Shown here one piece after another: positions 1 to 11,427 of a stretch of DNA of 64,000 bases. This DNA comes from Anthostomella pinea (taxonomy: Eukaryota > Ascomycota > Sordariomycetes > Xylariales > Xylariaceae): positions 744,001 to 808,000 of the forward strand of contig CAUWAG010000007.1 of NCBI GenBank assembly GCA_963556695.1. Reading direction: 5' to 3'. The translations under genes were made by a program, and so were the position numbers. The notes below the pieces were generated by a model, which was not told the DNA's origin, did no database searches, and saw nothing but the letters and a program-made list of their open reading frames with translations. Positions within the stretch are counted from its first letter, which is position 1. Each line of letters starts with the position of its first letter.

Positions 1-58
1 TTCCTTATGATCCAATAGACCATCAGTCTCCACCACATACGTTACGCTACGCCCGTAT

Positions 59-717
59 CTAGCCGTATACGAGCTTGAACATATCGTTGAAGCAGTACGG
101 CTTCTGCTCGGCGTCGGTCTTCAGAAGCATCGAATGGGCGAAGTTCATCGGTGCGTCAGTTTCGGTCAACTGAACCAGCCTGTTAGCATCCCAGATGCTT
201 TTTCGAGGTAGAGTGATGTACGAACCTGCATCAGGCCAGTGACGAGAACGATGATTGAGCCATCAACGGACTGCTGAGCGTTCACTGTGGTGATCTGTAG
301 CTTGGCGGTTTGCAGGTGCTCGACCTGGGCGCGGTATCAGTATTGCTTTTCCCGGGCGTTGACATTGGTATTCGCCGTACCGACCACTGCGCCCGAATAG
401 CATCTACTCCTTGGGCCGTGTTGGACTCGAAGGTGAAGGTGGAGTCTGTGCGCTACATTCTCACTGCGATCAGTAACGTTCCCCCGGACCATGGGCTGGA
501 TTCGGGTGCGCATACGTAGTATTCATTCACGAATCCCGCTCGGTCGGCCGCGAACTTGGTGTAGTAAGGCTGCACGAAGTTCGCTGAGGGTGGCGTGTCA
601 GCGGAGTTGCGAAAGCTTGCGACGGGAGGCATGCGTACCGATGATGTGGTCGGAGGGGATGGCTGCAGCTGTTAGCACGCTGGAGGAACACGGCCGTCAA
701 TGATGGGACTTACCCAT
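59..717 (-). CDS. ntf2: Nuclear transport factor 2 (NTF2)
   Basis: Six exons give a 125-residue protein, the usual NTF2 length: 717-714, 662-639, 583-516, 452-381, 324-226 and 169-59, with GT...AG introns of 51-63 bp that keep frame. Seen: an N-terminal FVQPYYTKFAADRAGF segment, the beta-strand STFTFESNTAQG, the VNAQQSVDGSIIVLVTG core and the C-terminal YCFNDMFKLVYG. All match the NTF2 fold, which carries RanGDP into the nucleus and binds FxFG nucleoporins. The start ATG is immediately split by intron 1 after four bases. The stretch between exons 4 and 5 is the least certain: an alternative donor a few bases away would change one or two residues, and the segment is shorter than the LPFxKVxH of yeast NTF2. 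It is transcribed divergently from the exporter-like gene at 1506. High confidence in family, moderate in exact splice sites. Confidence 0.85.
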
Positions 718-1505
718 CTTGAGGGTCTTGACGAGCGCGTACGTGGCTCGAGAGTGTCGGCAGTGGAGGTGGAGGTGGAAATGGACTGGAGTATGGAGAA
801 GGGTTTCTTCTTTCTTTCTCTGGAATGTTGATCGGGCGAAAGTGAGGTGACGACCTGGAGTTTCGACAGCTGTTGGGCTGTTGGGCTGGAGGGCTGGAGG
901 GGCAGTCGCTGGAAGATGAGGCCCCACCCGAATAACAAATGTGCTGGCGGGGTAATCGATGTGGCCCACAGCTGTGGCTAACCAATCAGCACACTCGGGG
1001 TTCAGCACGCAGGTACCTCCGTAACTTGTCGACGACCACCTGAGTTCAATGTCGTCCTGCTGGACAGTGCTAAATACAGTGCCTTATACAGAGACACTGT
1101 ACTGTAATCTACACGCGACGATTTCGACTTCACCTGGTCTATCAGCTTCAGTGTACGTCGCTTCCATCCTTCCTCCTGGCTGCACTCCGTACTGCGCTCT
1201 GGGTACTACCGTATCGCTGGGTATGCTGTCCCCAGCTTCGCTGCTATACCAGCTTACTGCATCTATGATATACGCGATTCGGTAACGGATTCATATGCGC
1301 GTCGGAATTGCCGCAACTTCTCGTTTCACGAGGACTGCACCGTGCTATAGACCGTGCTTGTCGGGGACCGTCTCGGGGCCTTGGGCAGGTGGTGGGTGGG
1401 TGTGTGAGTATTGAGGCCCAACTGATTGCATTACAGGTTGCGCTTCCTGGTGGAAGACCGCTCCGTTCTACCAAAGCACTGCGGGTTTTGAATGAGGACA
1501 GCAAC
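718..1505. promoter_or_regulatory. Divergent intergenic region between NTF2 and the exporter-like gene
   Basis: This 788-bp region must hold the promoters and 5' leaders of both flanking divergent genes. Open frames here lack codon-like composition and I recognise no protein. A frame open upstream of 1506 (from about 1308) is contiguous with the plus-strand gene, but its residues do not look like a conserved N-terminus, so it is treated as leader. Confidence 0.4.
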
Positions 1506-4500
1506 ATGGCTACCTCTGAAGATACCTCCCCCGGTCTTACCGCGAATGATCCAACGTCTGATGGGGTTCAACTTGAGGAAAGGGGCATTTCCCGCCTTCT
1601 ACGCCGACGTACACCTACCACAAGGCAAAATGCTCGAGACACGTCGGTAGGTTCTTTGGACAGGATATTTGACACCCGTACCCAGTCGGGTGGACAGCGC
1701 CTCCACGATGCTCCGCCGTCCTTGACATCGGGCGAGCAGTACTTCATCGACAATACATATGGTGTCAATGAGCTACGAGACAGCTTCTTCGACGCCATCT
1801 TCCTACCGCCTGAAGATGTCGATGCCCAGGACCTCATGGCACAGGCCGAGACCACTCTGCCTTACGCCCTTCGCAAGCAAGACCCGCTTTCTCTGAGCAA
1901 CTTCCTACCCAAGCAGTGGCACGAGGTCAAGGGTGTCATACGTCGGGTCACTACCACCCGCGCTGGCATCAAGCTTGCCAAGTCTTTCCTTGGGTTCTTC
2001 ATAGCATACGTCCTCTGTCTCGTTCCTCTTGTCCGAGCAAGGCTTGGTCGGCACAGCTATATCATGGTAATCTCCGCCATTATAAATCACCCGGGCCGGA
2101 CATTGGGAGCCCAGGTGGATGGGACCATTCTCACTATAGTCGGTAGTGCTACCGGGTTGGCATGGGGCTCCTTTGGCCTATGGGTCTCTACTGTCACTGC
2201 TACCGCACGCGTTGGCTATGGCGGTGTCCTGGCAACCTTCCTCTTCTTATACATCTTTGTTATCGCCTGTCTTCGCTCTTATTACATTCGCACTTATCAA
2301 CTCATCATCTGCGCTGGGATCGCCATCTCCTACACCTGCTTAGCAGAGGTTTCTGGTAGTCAGGTTTCGTGGTCTAAACTCCTCGAATACGGGATCCCGT
2401 GGCTCCTAGGGCAAGCCATCTCCCTATTCATATGCTGCATGGTGGCTCCAGATGCCGGTGCACGCCCCTTGGCAGTTGCACTACACCAAACGTTTGGTGT
2501 GATGCTGGTGTGTTCCTCTCTCTATAATCTCCTTTGACGCATCGTTGACTGTGCTAGACTGGCCTCGAATCAACCACCCCGGATAGCACGCAAAGACGCC
2601 GAAGTCTGACCCAGGCGTTTGTTGGTATGTCTCAGGCTTATAGAGATTTTGTGATCGACTTCTCCATCACGCTGTTTGATCCCAAAGACGTAAAGGAGCT
2701 CCGTAACCTGATACAAGCTGTCATCCGCGCTCTCCTCAGCCTGAAAACCGAGACTAAGTTATTTGACCCCGTGGCAAGCGCCCCAATGGACCCGGCTGGT
2801 CACAACAGTTCTGGTATTGATGGGTTCGTTGTTGATATGGATGCTAAAAGATCTACACCCAAAAATGCCGTGGAAGAGGAGTTATTGAAATTTGTCATCA
2901 GCAACTTGGCGGAGCCCACCGAGGATCTTCTGCTCGCAATGAAAGCTGCTTTGCAGAGTTGCGATGCAGTCTTGATGGTACGTAAATGAATAGCACTTTC
3001 CCAGATCCCAGCTCTGGTCCCTAAGATATGAGTGGTCTTTCTGTTGTCTTCCACATCTTGACGATATATGTTCTTAGGGGTCGAAGAACGACATGTTAAC
3101 ATACACGCAGGAAATGTGTGGCCACCGCCAGTATCTCGGCCCATCGGACGATGTGTCAAATGATGTGCCAGGCTCCTTGGTCAAGTTGCGACAGCGCATC
3201 ATCGAGTTCAGCACCTGCCAGGACAGCGTGTTAGCAAGCGATAAGTTGCCACCCACATATTCAGATTTCCCAGAAGTCGTCAAGACTTTCGCATTCTGCC
3301 GACCGATTCATCAAGCCGCTACATCAATTGAGGCGCTCCTGGTGAAGGTCAACCACATGCAACAGAGGCGGCCGGAATATCCGAAGTTTCACCTGCCGAA
3401 CTATCCTTTCTGGAAGGCCCTTCATCGATCGAACGCCCAGGTTCGACACGACAGAGGCGGTGTCACGGCAGGCTCTTACTTCAGAAGTTTCAGCGACATA
3501 GCGGAACTCATCCAGAAAATCAAGGCTCTCGATTTTCACCCCCTGCCGCAGAAGGATGGAGTTGCAAGTGGGAATCACGACACGTCATTTGCCACAATGA
3601 CCGCTAAAGAGCTTGAAGACGATCCCGACACGAAGAAGAGCCGTATACGACAAAAATTCTGGGCTATCTCGCATAGGTTCCAAGGCTTTGAGACGCGATT
3701 TGGTCTCAAGACAGCTGCGATCACCTCCTTGCTTGCTGTACCGGCATGGCTTAGTGGAAGCGATTGGTGGTGGGATCGCTATGAGGTGTGGTGGGCTGTT
3801 GTGATGGCTTGGATGATCATGGGCCCTCGGTAAGGCTCGCTTGTGAAACTCATCGATCGAATCTAATATCTGCAGGACTGGTGGAAATGTCCAGGACTTA
3901 TTCACCAGAGCGTTGTGTGGTGTTTTGGGGGCTCTCTGGGGTGGACTATCCTATGCCGCCGGCAATGGGAACCCCTATGTTATAGCTGTGTTTGCTGCAG
4001 TGTTCATGCTCCCTATGATTTACAGATTCACGCAAAGCACACATCCGGTAAGCAAAGCATGATCACGCATGCATTTACTGTTTCTGACCGTTTTATAGAG
4101 ATCGGGAATTGTGGGCTGCATCTCATTCACGGTCGTGTCTTTATCAGAAGTCACTGCTGAGGGCCAACCGTCACCAGCAACCATCGCTGCAACTCGGGGA
4201 GCAGCGATTGTCGTCGGTGTAACAGCTTCTATCATCGTCAATTGGATCATATGGCCATTCGTTGCTCGCCACGATCTTCGCAAGGCCACCGCATCTATGC
4301 TGTTCTACTGTAGTATCATTTACAGGAGTAAGTCGCTTGAGGTGGTCAAAGGTGGCAGTTACTTACATACTTCCCAGGCATTGTGTCAAGGTATATTTAC
4401 TATGACGGACAGGAACCAACGAAGGAAGACATCGAGGCGTCGGAGGTACTTGAGGGACGGCTACGGGAAGGTTTCGTCAGATTACGGCAACTCATGGTCA

Positions 4501-5126
4501 GCTCAGAGGTGTCCTGGATTGAAGATAAGGCGCTAACCTGCGTACAGGGTCTTACCCGCCACGAGATCCGGCTGCGGGCACCTTTCGATCCTGTACCCTA
4601 CTCAGCACTGATCAACTCCTGCGAGCGTTTCTTCGAATACATCGTCACTGTTCGGCAATCGTCTCTATTCTACCATCCGCACTTCATCCGAGACAATGCC
4701 GAGGCAGCTGCGGATCTCTTAGGCCACCGTAGAGACGCCATCGCGACGATATTGACGAATCTGTACGTCTTGTCAGGAGCATTACGCGCCAACAGAAAAG
4801 TTCCTGTAAGTACGCTCAAATCATGCGTTACATACTAGGCTCATCAGATTGATTTCCAGAAATACCTTGCGAGCGCAGCGGCTACCAGGAAGCGACTCAT
4901 GGATAAAATGAGAGAATTGGAGAATGAACTTCTTGCCGACAGTGGGAAGCTCAGCGCGGAAGAAAAGGTCGAGGACAAGAAGTGGGCGCAGATCTACAGC
5001 TATTCGTACAACGAGAGCTTGACTGGCTGCGTCGAGCAGCTGGAAGAGCTGGAGAAGTACACGAAGGCTGTAGTTGGGGAACAAGGGCAGGTCAAGGCAA
5101 TCCCCTGTTGGGGTGATGATTACTAA
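1506..5126 (+). CDS. ArAE_2/FUSC-type membrane transporter (putative ER transporter, brefeldin A-sensitivity-like)
   Basis: Eight exons (1506-2507, 2558-2977, 3078-3829, 3876-4047, 4099-4327, 4378-4496, 4548-4805, 4860-5126) give about 1072 residues. Two hydrophobic blocks are visible, roughly residues 160-330 (AKSFLGFFIAYVLCLVPL onward) and 685-858 (WWAVVMAWMIMGPR and following helices), each with several membrane spans. They are separated and followed by soluble segments, and the C-terminal tail is charged and coiled-coil-like (DKMRELENELLADSGK). This layout is that of fungal proteins carrying the 6TM N-terminal domain PF10337 and the aromatic-acid-exporter domain PF10334. Known for the family: relationship to bacterial aromatic acid/fusaric acid efflux proteins and to S. 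pombe Bre4. The substrate here is unknown. The 51-bp intron 4497-4547 is a multiple of three without stops and could be retained. The start was chosen at AACATGGCT. Confidence 0.85.
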
Positions 5127-6028
5127 CTGACGACAGATTTGATTGTGGCTTTACGGATAGTGATTGGCAAATGGATTGAGATAATCTTCGGGACCTCAAA
5201 CGTCATAGAGAAGAAGAAGAGAAATTGTGATCTTGTCACGTCTGTTTATCGTCCATAGCCAGGCGTCTATCATATCAATTTATATAAACGTTTGGAGCAA
5301 GCGACCATTCTTGACTGACATTCTATCCGGGGTAGCAGGTGCGGGATAACTTGTTTCGGATGTACATAGCCCCGAAGCAGTTCAATGGTATCTCACTTGG
5401 TGGAAAGGGGGGCCTCTCCTGGAGGCTTTGCTTCGTGTACGAGTCATCCGTAATACACATCCGATTGGCCATTTCGCCAAATGGTTTCCAAGGTTGGAAG
5501 GCTCTCTCATTCACTCCGATTTATCCTTATTGATTTGTAAGTTTGGTGAGATTGTACTGCTGACAAACATTTGATGGCTGCGCCTTGGGCTTACCTTGTC
5601 CCCCTGGGCATGCTGAGAAGCATTGCTAGTATCTAGCGCTAGACATGGGCAGATAATATACGAGAAGGGCATACTCGATTACTCATAGACGTACAACTGT
5701 TGGTCCCCCGCTTGACCAGGGAGTTGGGAGATAACGGCATTGCTTAAGACCGGAGTCAAGCAACGCAAAGACTCCAGACCAACAGTCGACCGCAGTGACG
5801 GCGGACGAAATAATGTCGCCATATGAGCAACGAACTCTTCTTCGTCAGCATATCTTCGATCTCGTACCAGTAAGTTAGTCGACCGTAATGACGGTGGACG
5901 AAAGAATGAGTGCGGGATCAAGCGTTCTAGGTATAAAGGACATGATCTCACCATCTCACCGTGAAAAGAAGGATAGCCGCAAACACGATAGTCGCCCTTT
6001 AACCATCTAACTATCTTGACTTCTTCCT
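5127..6028. other. Intergenic region, 3' flank of transporter and promoter of epoxide hydrolase
   Basis: No recognisable gene. It contains two near-identical 32-bp direct repeats at 5784-5815 and 5877-5908, described separately. The rest shows nothing I can name. Confidence 0.4.
5784..5908. promoter_or_regulatory. Duplicated 32-bp site with CCG-N6-CGG core
   Basis: Two 32-bp direct repeats (5784-5815 and 5877-5908) match at 28 of 32 positions, 93 bp apart, starting about 245 and 150 bp before the epoxide hydrolase ATG. Each holds an everted triplet pair CCG-N6-CGG (5790-5801 and 5883-5894), and the triplets are unchanged although bases within and around the spacer differ. Paired CGG triplets with fixed spacing are the known binding form of Zn2Cys6 dimers. 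That this is an operator for the downstream gene is inference. Confidence 0.4.
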
Positions 6029-7509
6029 ATGGTATTGCTGTTTGTGGATATGCTGTCTCAAAGAAACACAACGGCGTCGTGGACGTTGAGGAGTGTACTC
6101 CTCGCCGCGATCCCCCTTGCTGCTGCCAATCCTCTGAACTTCGCTTTCCCGTCAAGCGCAACCTCGCCAGTCCCATTCGTCGCCTCAGTCGATCCGGCAT
6201 TCATCGAAGAAACACTGCAGAAGGCCAGACGGTACATGCCGTCCATTGACCTCCTCGATGCTGCCGAGAGCAACGCGGGGTGGCTCGAGGGCCCTCCCAG
6301 GGAGAACATGACGGCCCTGGCAGGGTTCTGGGCCGAAGAATACGAGTGGTTTCAAACCCAGGACGAAATCAACAACAATCTGTCCCACTACGCCGTCACC
6401 ATCCCGAGTGGCGCCCACTACGAACACCCGATACCGCTCCACTTCGTCCACGAGCGCTCGGCCGCCGAAGACGCCATCCCGCTGCTTCTCCTGCACGGGT
6501 GGCCGTCGACGCACCTCGAGTGGTCCAAAGTCATCGGCCCGCTCGTAGCACCGACGGACACAGCGGCGCAGGCCTTCCACGTCGTCGCGCCGGACCTACC
6601 GGGTTTCGGCTTCAGTCCCGCGCCCATGTACTCAGGCCTCGGCGCGCGCCAGATGGGCGCCGCCTTCGACCAGCTGATGCGGCAGCTCTGGTACTCCTCA
6701 TACGGCGTCATCAGCACGGACCTAGGGTGGTACGTCGGCCTCTTTCTTACCGACCTCGTGCCCGACAGCATAATCGGACATCTCTCCGACTTCTGGATCA
6801 TCCCGCCCAACGCGACCGACCTCGAGCGGCTGGCGCAGAACCAGACCACCGAGCAGGAGACGCGGTACATAACGGCGCTGCGGGCCTGGAAATCGAACCA
6901 CTTTGGCTACGCGACGGTCCATGCGCAACTGCCGCTGGCCCTCGGCCAGGCCCTGACGGATACGCCGGTCGGTTTTGCGGGCTGGGTCTGGGAACTCATG
7001 CACATCGTCGGCGACGGGTACGCGTACAGCCTCGACGAGGTCATCACGAGCGCCATGATGCTGTTCATACAGGGCACGTGGGGGAAACTGAGGGCATATA
7101 AGGAGGCGTTAAAGGTAAGATGCAAACGAAAGCCTTGGACTCCACCGCTGTTCCGATCGACTTTTTTACTCACAGATAACTTATAATCGCGTGCTAGGAC
7201 GGCGAGAACCTCCCCATCACCAAAGTCCCCACGGGCGCTACGCAATGGGGCTTCCCGAACGGGGACTTCAAAGACATCCAGTATTTCTACGACGTTGTAC
7301 GTCTCATCCATCCCACCTCTTGTTTCTTCTCGTTACCTGCAGCACTGGCACTCGACATTGATTAGCCCCGAGATTGGTTGGAGCGCCTTGTGAACCTCGT
7401 TTATCTCTCCACCCACGAGGGCGGCGGCCATTTCCCGGCTCTCAGCCAGCCGGAGCTCTGGGTGCAGGATGTCCAGATGTTCTTTGGTAACCTTACGAAC
7501 AAGACCTAG
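6029..7509 (+). CDS. Secreted epoxide hydrolase-like alpha/beta hydrolase
   Basis: Three exons (6029-7114, 7198-7296, 7366-7509) encode 442 residues. An N-terminal hydrophobic stretch (SVLLAAIPLAAANP, about residues 22-35) reads as a signal peptide; a second in-frame ATG at 6050 would give a shorter leader. An epoxide-hydrolase N-terminal lid (EYEWFQTQDEINNNLSHY) precedes the hydrolase core, with the oxyanion motif HGWPS (H156), the predicted aspartate nucleophile in STDLGW (D231) and the predicted catalytic histidine in GGGHFPAL (H417). Members of this family (EHN PF06441 plus alpha/beta hydrolase) open epoxides through an aspartyl ester. The nucleophile elbow STDLG departs from the usual GGDxG. 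Substrate is unknown; an extracellular or vacuolar location is inferred from the leader. It stands alone with no pathway neighbours. Confidence 0.85.
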
Positions 7510-7717
7510 GGCGAACGCGGGCTGCGAGCTTGCCATTTACTTGTCGTCTAGGTCTCTGCAACATGGACGGGAAGTACCTAAAGTAACGAATAGCAGCGAG
7601 TCACTGACAGAATAGTCACCGCCATATCAATGCTTTTCCCACTGCAGATTCTTCCACCCTCAGCCCACAGGAGAAATGGGGGGATATTTTCACGACTCGA
7701 GTCCCTTGTCTCAATTA
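7510..7717. other. Short spacer downstream of epoxide hydrolase
   Basis: Presumed 3' flank. Base composition falls sharply toward AT from about 7690, where the repeat element begins. Confidence 0.3.
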
Positions 7718-8710
7718 GTTTATATTATAAGTCTTCCTATTTGCATGAAATTCCTTATTTGCACCTTACCTTAGTTAGCTACTTGCTAGCTATTACGATT
7801 AGGTTTTATATAGAGATGCTATTTAGTTTCAGATTATTATGTCCGTTTTAATTAAATACGTTAATCGCAGTTAAATAAACAGCTTAACCGAATTATATAG
7901 CTATTACGATCGGGTTTTATATAGTGATATTATATAATTTTCAGCTATTATATTAATTTTTATCGGTTGCGTCTAATCAAAAAGGAGGCTTTTTAAAGTA
8001 GATTGTTACTACGATCGAGTTTCGTATAAAATGCTATTTAATTTTAAATTACTATGTTTATTATAATTAATTATTTACGGTAGTTAAACTAGATAGCTAT
8101 TACGATCGGCGTTTATATATAAATGTCATATAATTTTAAATTACCAGCTATTTCGTAGCTTTTCAACGCGCTTTGCGCATTTTGCGTGTGGGCTTACGTC
8201 TAACTGGTTGGTCTAGCTATACCTAGCTAGCGCTAGGCGACGCTGCTTTCGCGGCTCTGCTAGCCGAGTTTTAAAGTGTTATTTAAAAAGTAGCACGTAA
8301 CGTAGTTATAACGATATAACACCTCGCACAGCCTATAATTACTACTCATAATTAACGTTTCCAACGACGACAATAATAAGAATAAAAATAAATTAAAACA
8401 TATATATATTATGGTATTACGGTTTAAATAATTTAAGTTCTAATAAAATATACGTGAGAATAAAAGAATTATAAAGGAAAGAACGATTTAAGCGGGGCGA
8501 TATCTATTGTTTAATTAGCTGGTAAAATCGTGGCGTTATTAATATTTTTAAAAAGACTTAATTATACTTTTAAAGGCTGGCCTAATAATAATAATAAGAG
8601 TCTTAGTAATTAGCTTCTTAATAAATAGTTATTAGTTAAATAATTAAGGTAAGGTGCAAATAAGGGATCTTAGTAAGGTGTAAATAAGAAGACTTTATAT
8701 TATAATCAAC
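7718..8710. mobile_element. AT-rich element with terminal inverted repeats (degenerate MITE or DNA transposon relic)
   Basis: The left end (about 7722-7780) and the reverse complement of the right end (about 8641-8705) share a roughly 55-60-bp imperfect inverted repeat: TATTATAAGTCTTC near the tip, then TTATTTGCACCTTACCTTA further in. The 990-bp interior is very AT-rich, has no coding potential, and holds four degenerate tandem units of about 90-110 bp, each starting near an AGCTATTACGATYRG-like motif (about 7788, 7899, 8004, 8093). The composition and TA-rich decay fit RIP of a repeat. I cannot fix a target-site duplication because the tips are themselves AT palindromes. Whether it is a non-autonomous element or a shell of a larger one is open. 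Confidence 0.6.
7788..8150. repeat. Four degenerate tandem units of about 100 bp inside the AT-rich element
   Basis: Units start near 7788, 7899, 8004 and 8093. Each begins with a variant of ATTACGATCGGGTTTTATA and continues with an ATNCTATTTANTTT-like block; a TTAATTA/GCAGTTAAA-like block follows in at least two of them. Differences between units are largely C/T and G/A, consistent with RIP of internal repeats. Confidence 0.55.
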
Positions 8711-9158
8711 TTTTTCGCCTTTTTAGGTGTGATTTAACCAACAGATCTTGTGAAGTATGGTGTTGAATACCTCGATGTTGATGGATTCTATTGATCGTTG
8801 TTGAATACACGGATATTGATTGATGCTATTGATTGTTCTGCTCTGCGTGCAGAGATTGATCATCTGTCTTCTTGGTGGGTCAGATGCCCTGTGCGTCTCT
8901 GCCCCACTGGAGATCTTCCGGTGTCTATCTCCGGCTCTCATTCAACACATTCGTGCTAGTACCTAACATATGGCGCTGCTATAGATAGTACTTCGCCCCT
9001 CTCTACACCAAGTTCAACCTTGACAAAGGCCTGCTAGGATAGAAGAACCCATCCTTACTGTGTAGTTTCGCCAGTCCGATCCGCTCATATACGTCGTTGT
9101 CGGCCTCAAGCCTGTTGAGCACGAGGCAATACTGCTGTCCAGCCTGCGACTCAAAGAG
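8711..9158. other. Spacer between AT-rich element and HET pseudogene
   Basis: No recognisable gene. The composition returns to about balanced after 8720. It is probably the 3' flank of the HET pseudogene. Confidence 0.3.
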
Positions 9159-10992
9159 TTAGAGACAGGACAGCTCCTGCCCATGGACGATATGGCTTCC
9201 GTCGTCCTCATCCACCATGTCCTCAGGTATGTAGTCAGGGTCAGATAGGAAAGCGTGGCCTTGAAAAGCCGGGGCCAGACACTCCAAAGTGTATCTCATC
9301 GAGACTTCGCGGCGATCCCGGCGTGGATGACTCAGTGTTAACTCATTGGGCATGGGTATGCCATGAGGTACATAGCGCATCCTTACATGCAACAGTTGAC
9401 CCATCATAGCCAGGGTTGACTCGGTCTCCTCAAGAAACGTAACTTTGATATAACCAGGTCCATCGACCATATCCTCATACTCTACAGGAGACCTCACAGA
9501 CGCCCAGGACCAGCTCGGAAACAGCCCACGCTTGGTCTTGGTCGTCGGTTTCGTCCAGTAGACCCACCACAGCATGTCGCGCACCAGCGAACCACTCCAC
9601 AGACCAGAGAGGTAGCGGTCGCTGCGTCGTTCTTTGAGTAGGGTCTGTATGCCATGTAGAGCAGCCAGCCTGTCCGAATCGTGTGTGAGGTTCAGTCGGC
9701 TGTAATGTATGACCAGATCGCGCCAGTACATGCCGAGGACCCCCATGGTCGCGCTGTGGGAGGCATACGATGCTGGGATATGGTCGTTCTGAGCCTTGTG
9801 ATGCTCTCCCTTCACAAACGTCTCCTCCTCCTTGATCGCATTCGCAGTCAACTCCGCTAGGACACTCCCAGAACATCTCTTTTGGGCCGAAATGCAGGAT
9901 CCGCGGGGCGAGAAGCCGTTCTTGGATGACCCAAGCGCGTATTAGCAGCGGATGCGGCGACTCTATGCCCATGGTCAGCTGGTAGGGCTTGTAGTCATCA
10001 ACCCTCTTGCGACAATAAAATTTAATTAGCCCGCCGTCATGCTCATCTAATACCAAATGACCGCGATATGCATAGTCTGCGACAGCAAAGCATCCGCCAT
10101 CGCCGCCGGCAGACTTGGTAGCCGCGATGGTAAGAACACAGTTCGCGTACACCTTGTACATCTCTTGCGACTCGCGTTTCCAGTATTCTGGGTCGTCTTG
10201 AACTATACAAAATAAGTCGATTCATATGTATGGAATACCCAGCTTAAAAGCAATTGTAATCGCGTCTTAGAAAGTCTTAGAAAGAGCGTTCCATGGTATA
10301 CCGTTTTTGTGCTTTTCGATTGTAGCGAGTGTTGTCCGGATCAACTGTGATTCCCCCCAGCAGTGGCTAAGACAGGCATACTGCGCGGTATAACCCTTCT
10401 TCTCTATGAGGCGGACTGCGCGTGCGTCGAGATCGCCCCTAACATCGCGTATATCGAGGACTCGCGTAGGCAAATTTGCTTCAGAATTCCGAGAGCAAGA
10501 TACGTGGTCTTTGAGACAGGTCTCCAAGCGCGCAGCCATCCATCGAAATGCCGCTCTGGACTCTGTGTTCCCGGAAATGGAGCTTCTGGTTAGTATTCCT
10601 GGCCAGACCGACGCCGCAGCATCACCTAAACCACAACTGTCAGGGCTCACAGAGGGTAGTAGAAGGCGGTAGAGGGTGGTAGAGGGTGGGCAGCAGGTAC
10701 ATACCTTCATGGCGGTAGAACTCATAGGCGTCGGGGGCGCCGCCATCGCTATTCTCACGGACACGCAAATTCCGTAACGATTCTCAATCCGGACCCGTGC
10801 TACAGACAGATCACGTAGTGGCACGCAAGACTTCAGGCCCTCGTAGATAATTCGACAGCATACACACTTGTTTTCCAGGGCAGACTTTTCTAGATGGTAA
10901 AAGAAGTACTCGCCGCCGTAGCAGACTATGCAGCCAGTTGTGCGCGCAGGCTGGGGTCCGTGTAGGGCTTCCCCGTGCAGTCCATCGCCCAA
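9159..10992 (-). pseudogene. HET-domain (heterokaryon incompatibility) gene, disrupted
   Basis: Read from 10992 downward, the protein shows the HET hallmarks in order: a cysteine-rich N-terminus (CKDHVSCSRN region), YACLSHCWGESQLIRTTLAT, WNALSKTF, DAITIAFKLGIPYI, IDLFCIVQDDPEYWKRES, YANCVLTIAATKSAGGDGGC, RAWVIQERLLAPRILHFG and KEMFWECPS, then a normal C-terminal region to 9159. Three lesions break it: TAA at 10267-10269 where the family has glutamine (KTFQDAI), TGA at 10222-10224 where it has tryptophan (PYIWID), and a frame change near 9860-9872 just after FWEC. The two stops are C-to-T and G-to-A changes, as RIP makes. A possible intron (donor at 10704) does not restore frame simply, so the N-terminal model is uncertain. 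HET proteins trigger cell death on non-self fusion; this copy should not make a full protein. Confidence 0.85.
10660..10700. repeat. Short GGTAGAGGGT-type tandem repeat in HET pseudogene
   Basis: Several 9-11-bp purine-rich units (variants of GGTAGAGGGT) are repeated in tandem. They lie where an intron of the HET gene is suspected, which may explain the uncertain frame there. Confidence 0.4.
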
Positions 10993-11410
10993 GACCCTCC
11001 TCCTCCACCATCGCTTGAAGCGCTTAGTTAAAGAGTCTGGCTTAATAAACGCTCATCGATGCAATATTCCAAAAGACCGACGCCGCTTATGATAAGCGGT
11101 GGGAGATGTGCACTGTGAAGTTCCTGCCCGTTCATGTTCGAGATGGCGAAGACTTTCAGCGGCGGCTGAGAATGAGATTAACGCCATCTCACACTCAGGT
11201 CGCGTACCCTAATCACTTGCGAGTTGAGGCTGAGTCAGGAAAGCAGTAGGGTTATAACTGGTAAGAAGCCTGAATTGTAGAAGCTGCTATATCCAAACCC
11301 TTGCAAGATGACTTCCACGAGGCCAAACAAAGTAGGCTTATATTCTCCAGAATAATTCAGCATACTGTATTCCTAAAGTCACCGTATCTCATGAGCGGCT
11401 GAAGGAGGAC
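10993..11410. other. Upstream flank of HET pseudogene
   Basis: No open frame or motif that I can support; presumably the former promoter of the HET gene. Confidence 0.3.
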
Positions 11411-11427
11411 CCTGCCATGGTATATCA

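Noticed and set aside
1308..1505. In-frame N-terminal extension of the exporter-like protein
   Set aside because: The ATG at 1506 has better context, and the extension does not resemble the hydrophilic N-terminus of the family.
6280..7101. Arg/Pro/His-rich plus-strand frame of 273 codons
   Set aside because: Shadow of the epoxide hydrolase in another frame; composition is not protein-like.
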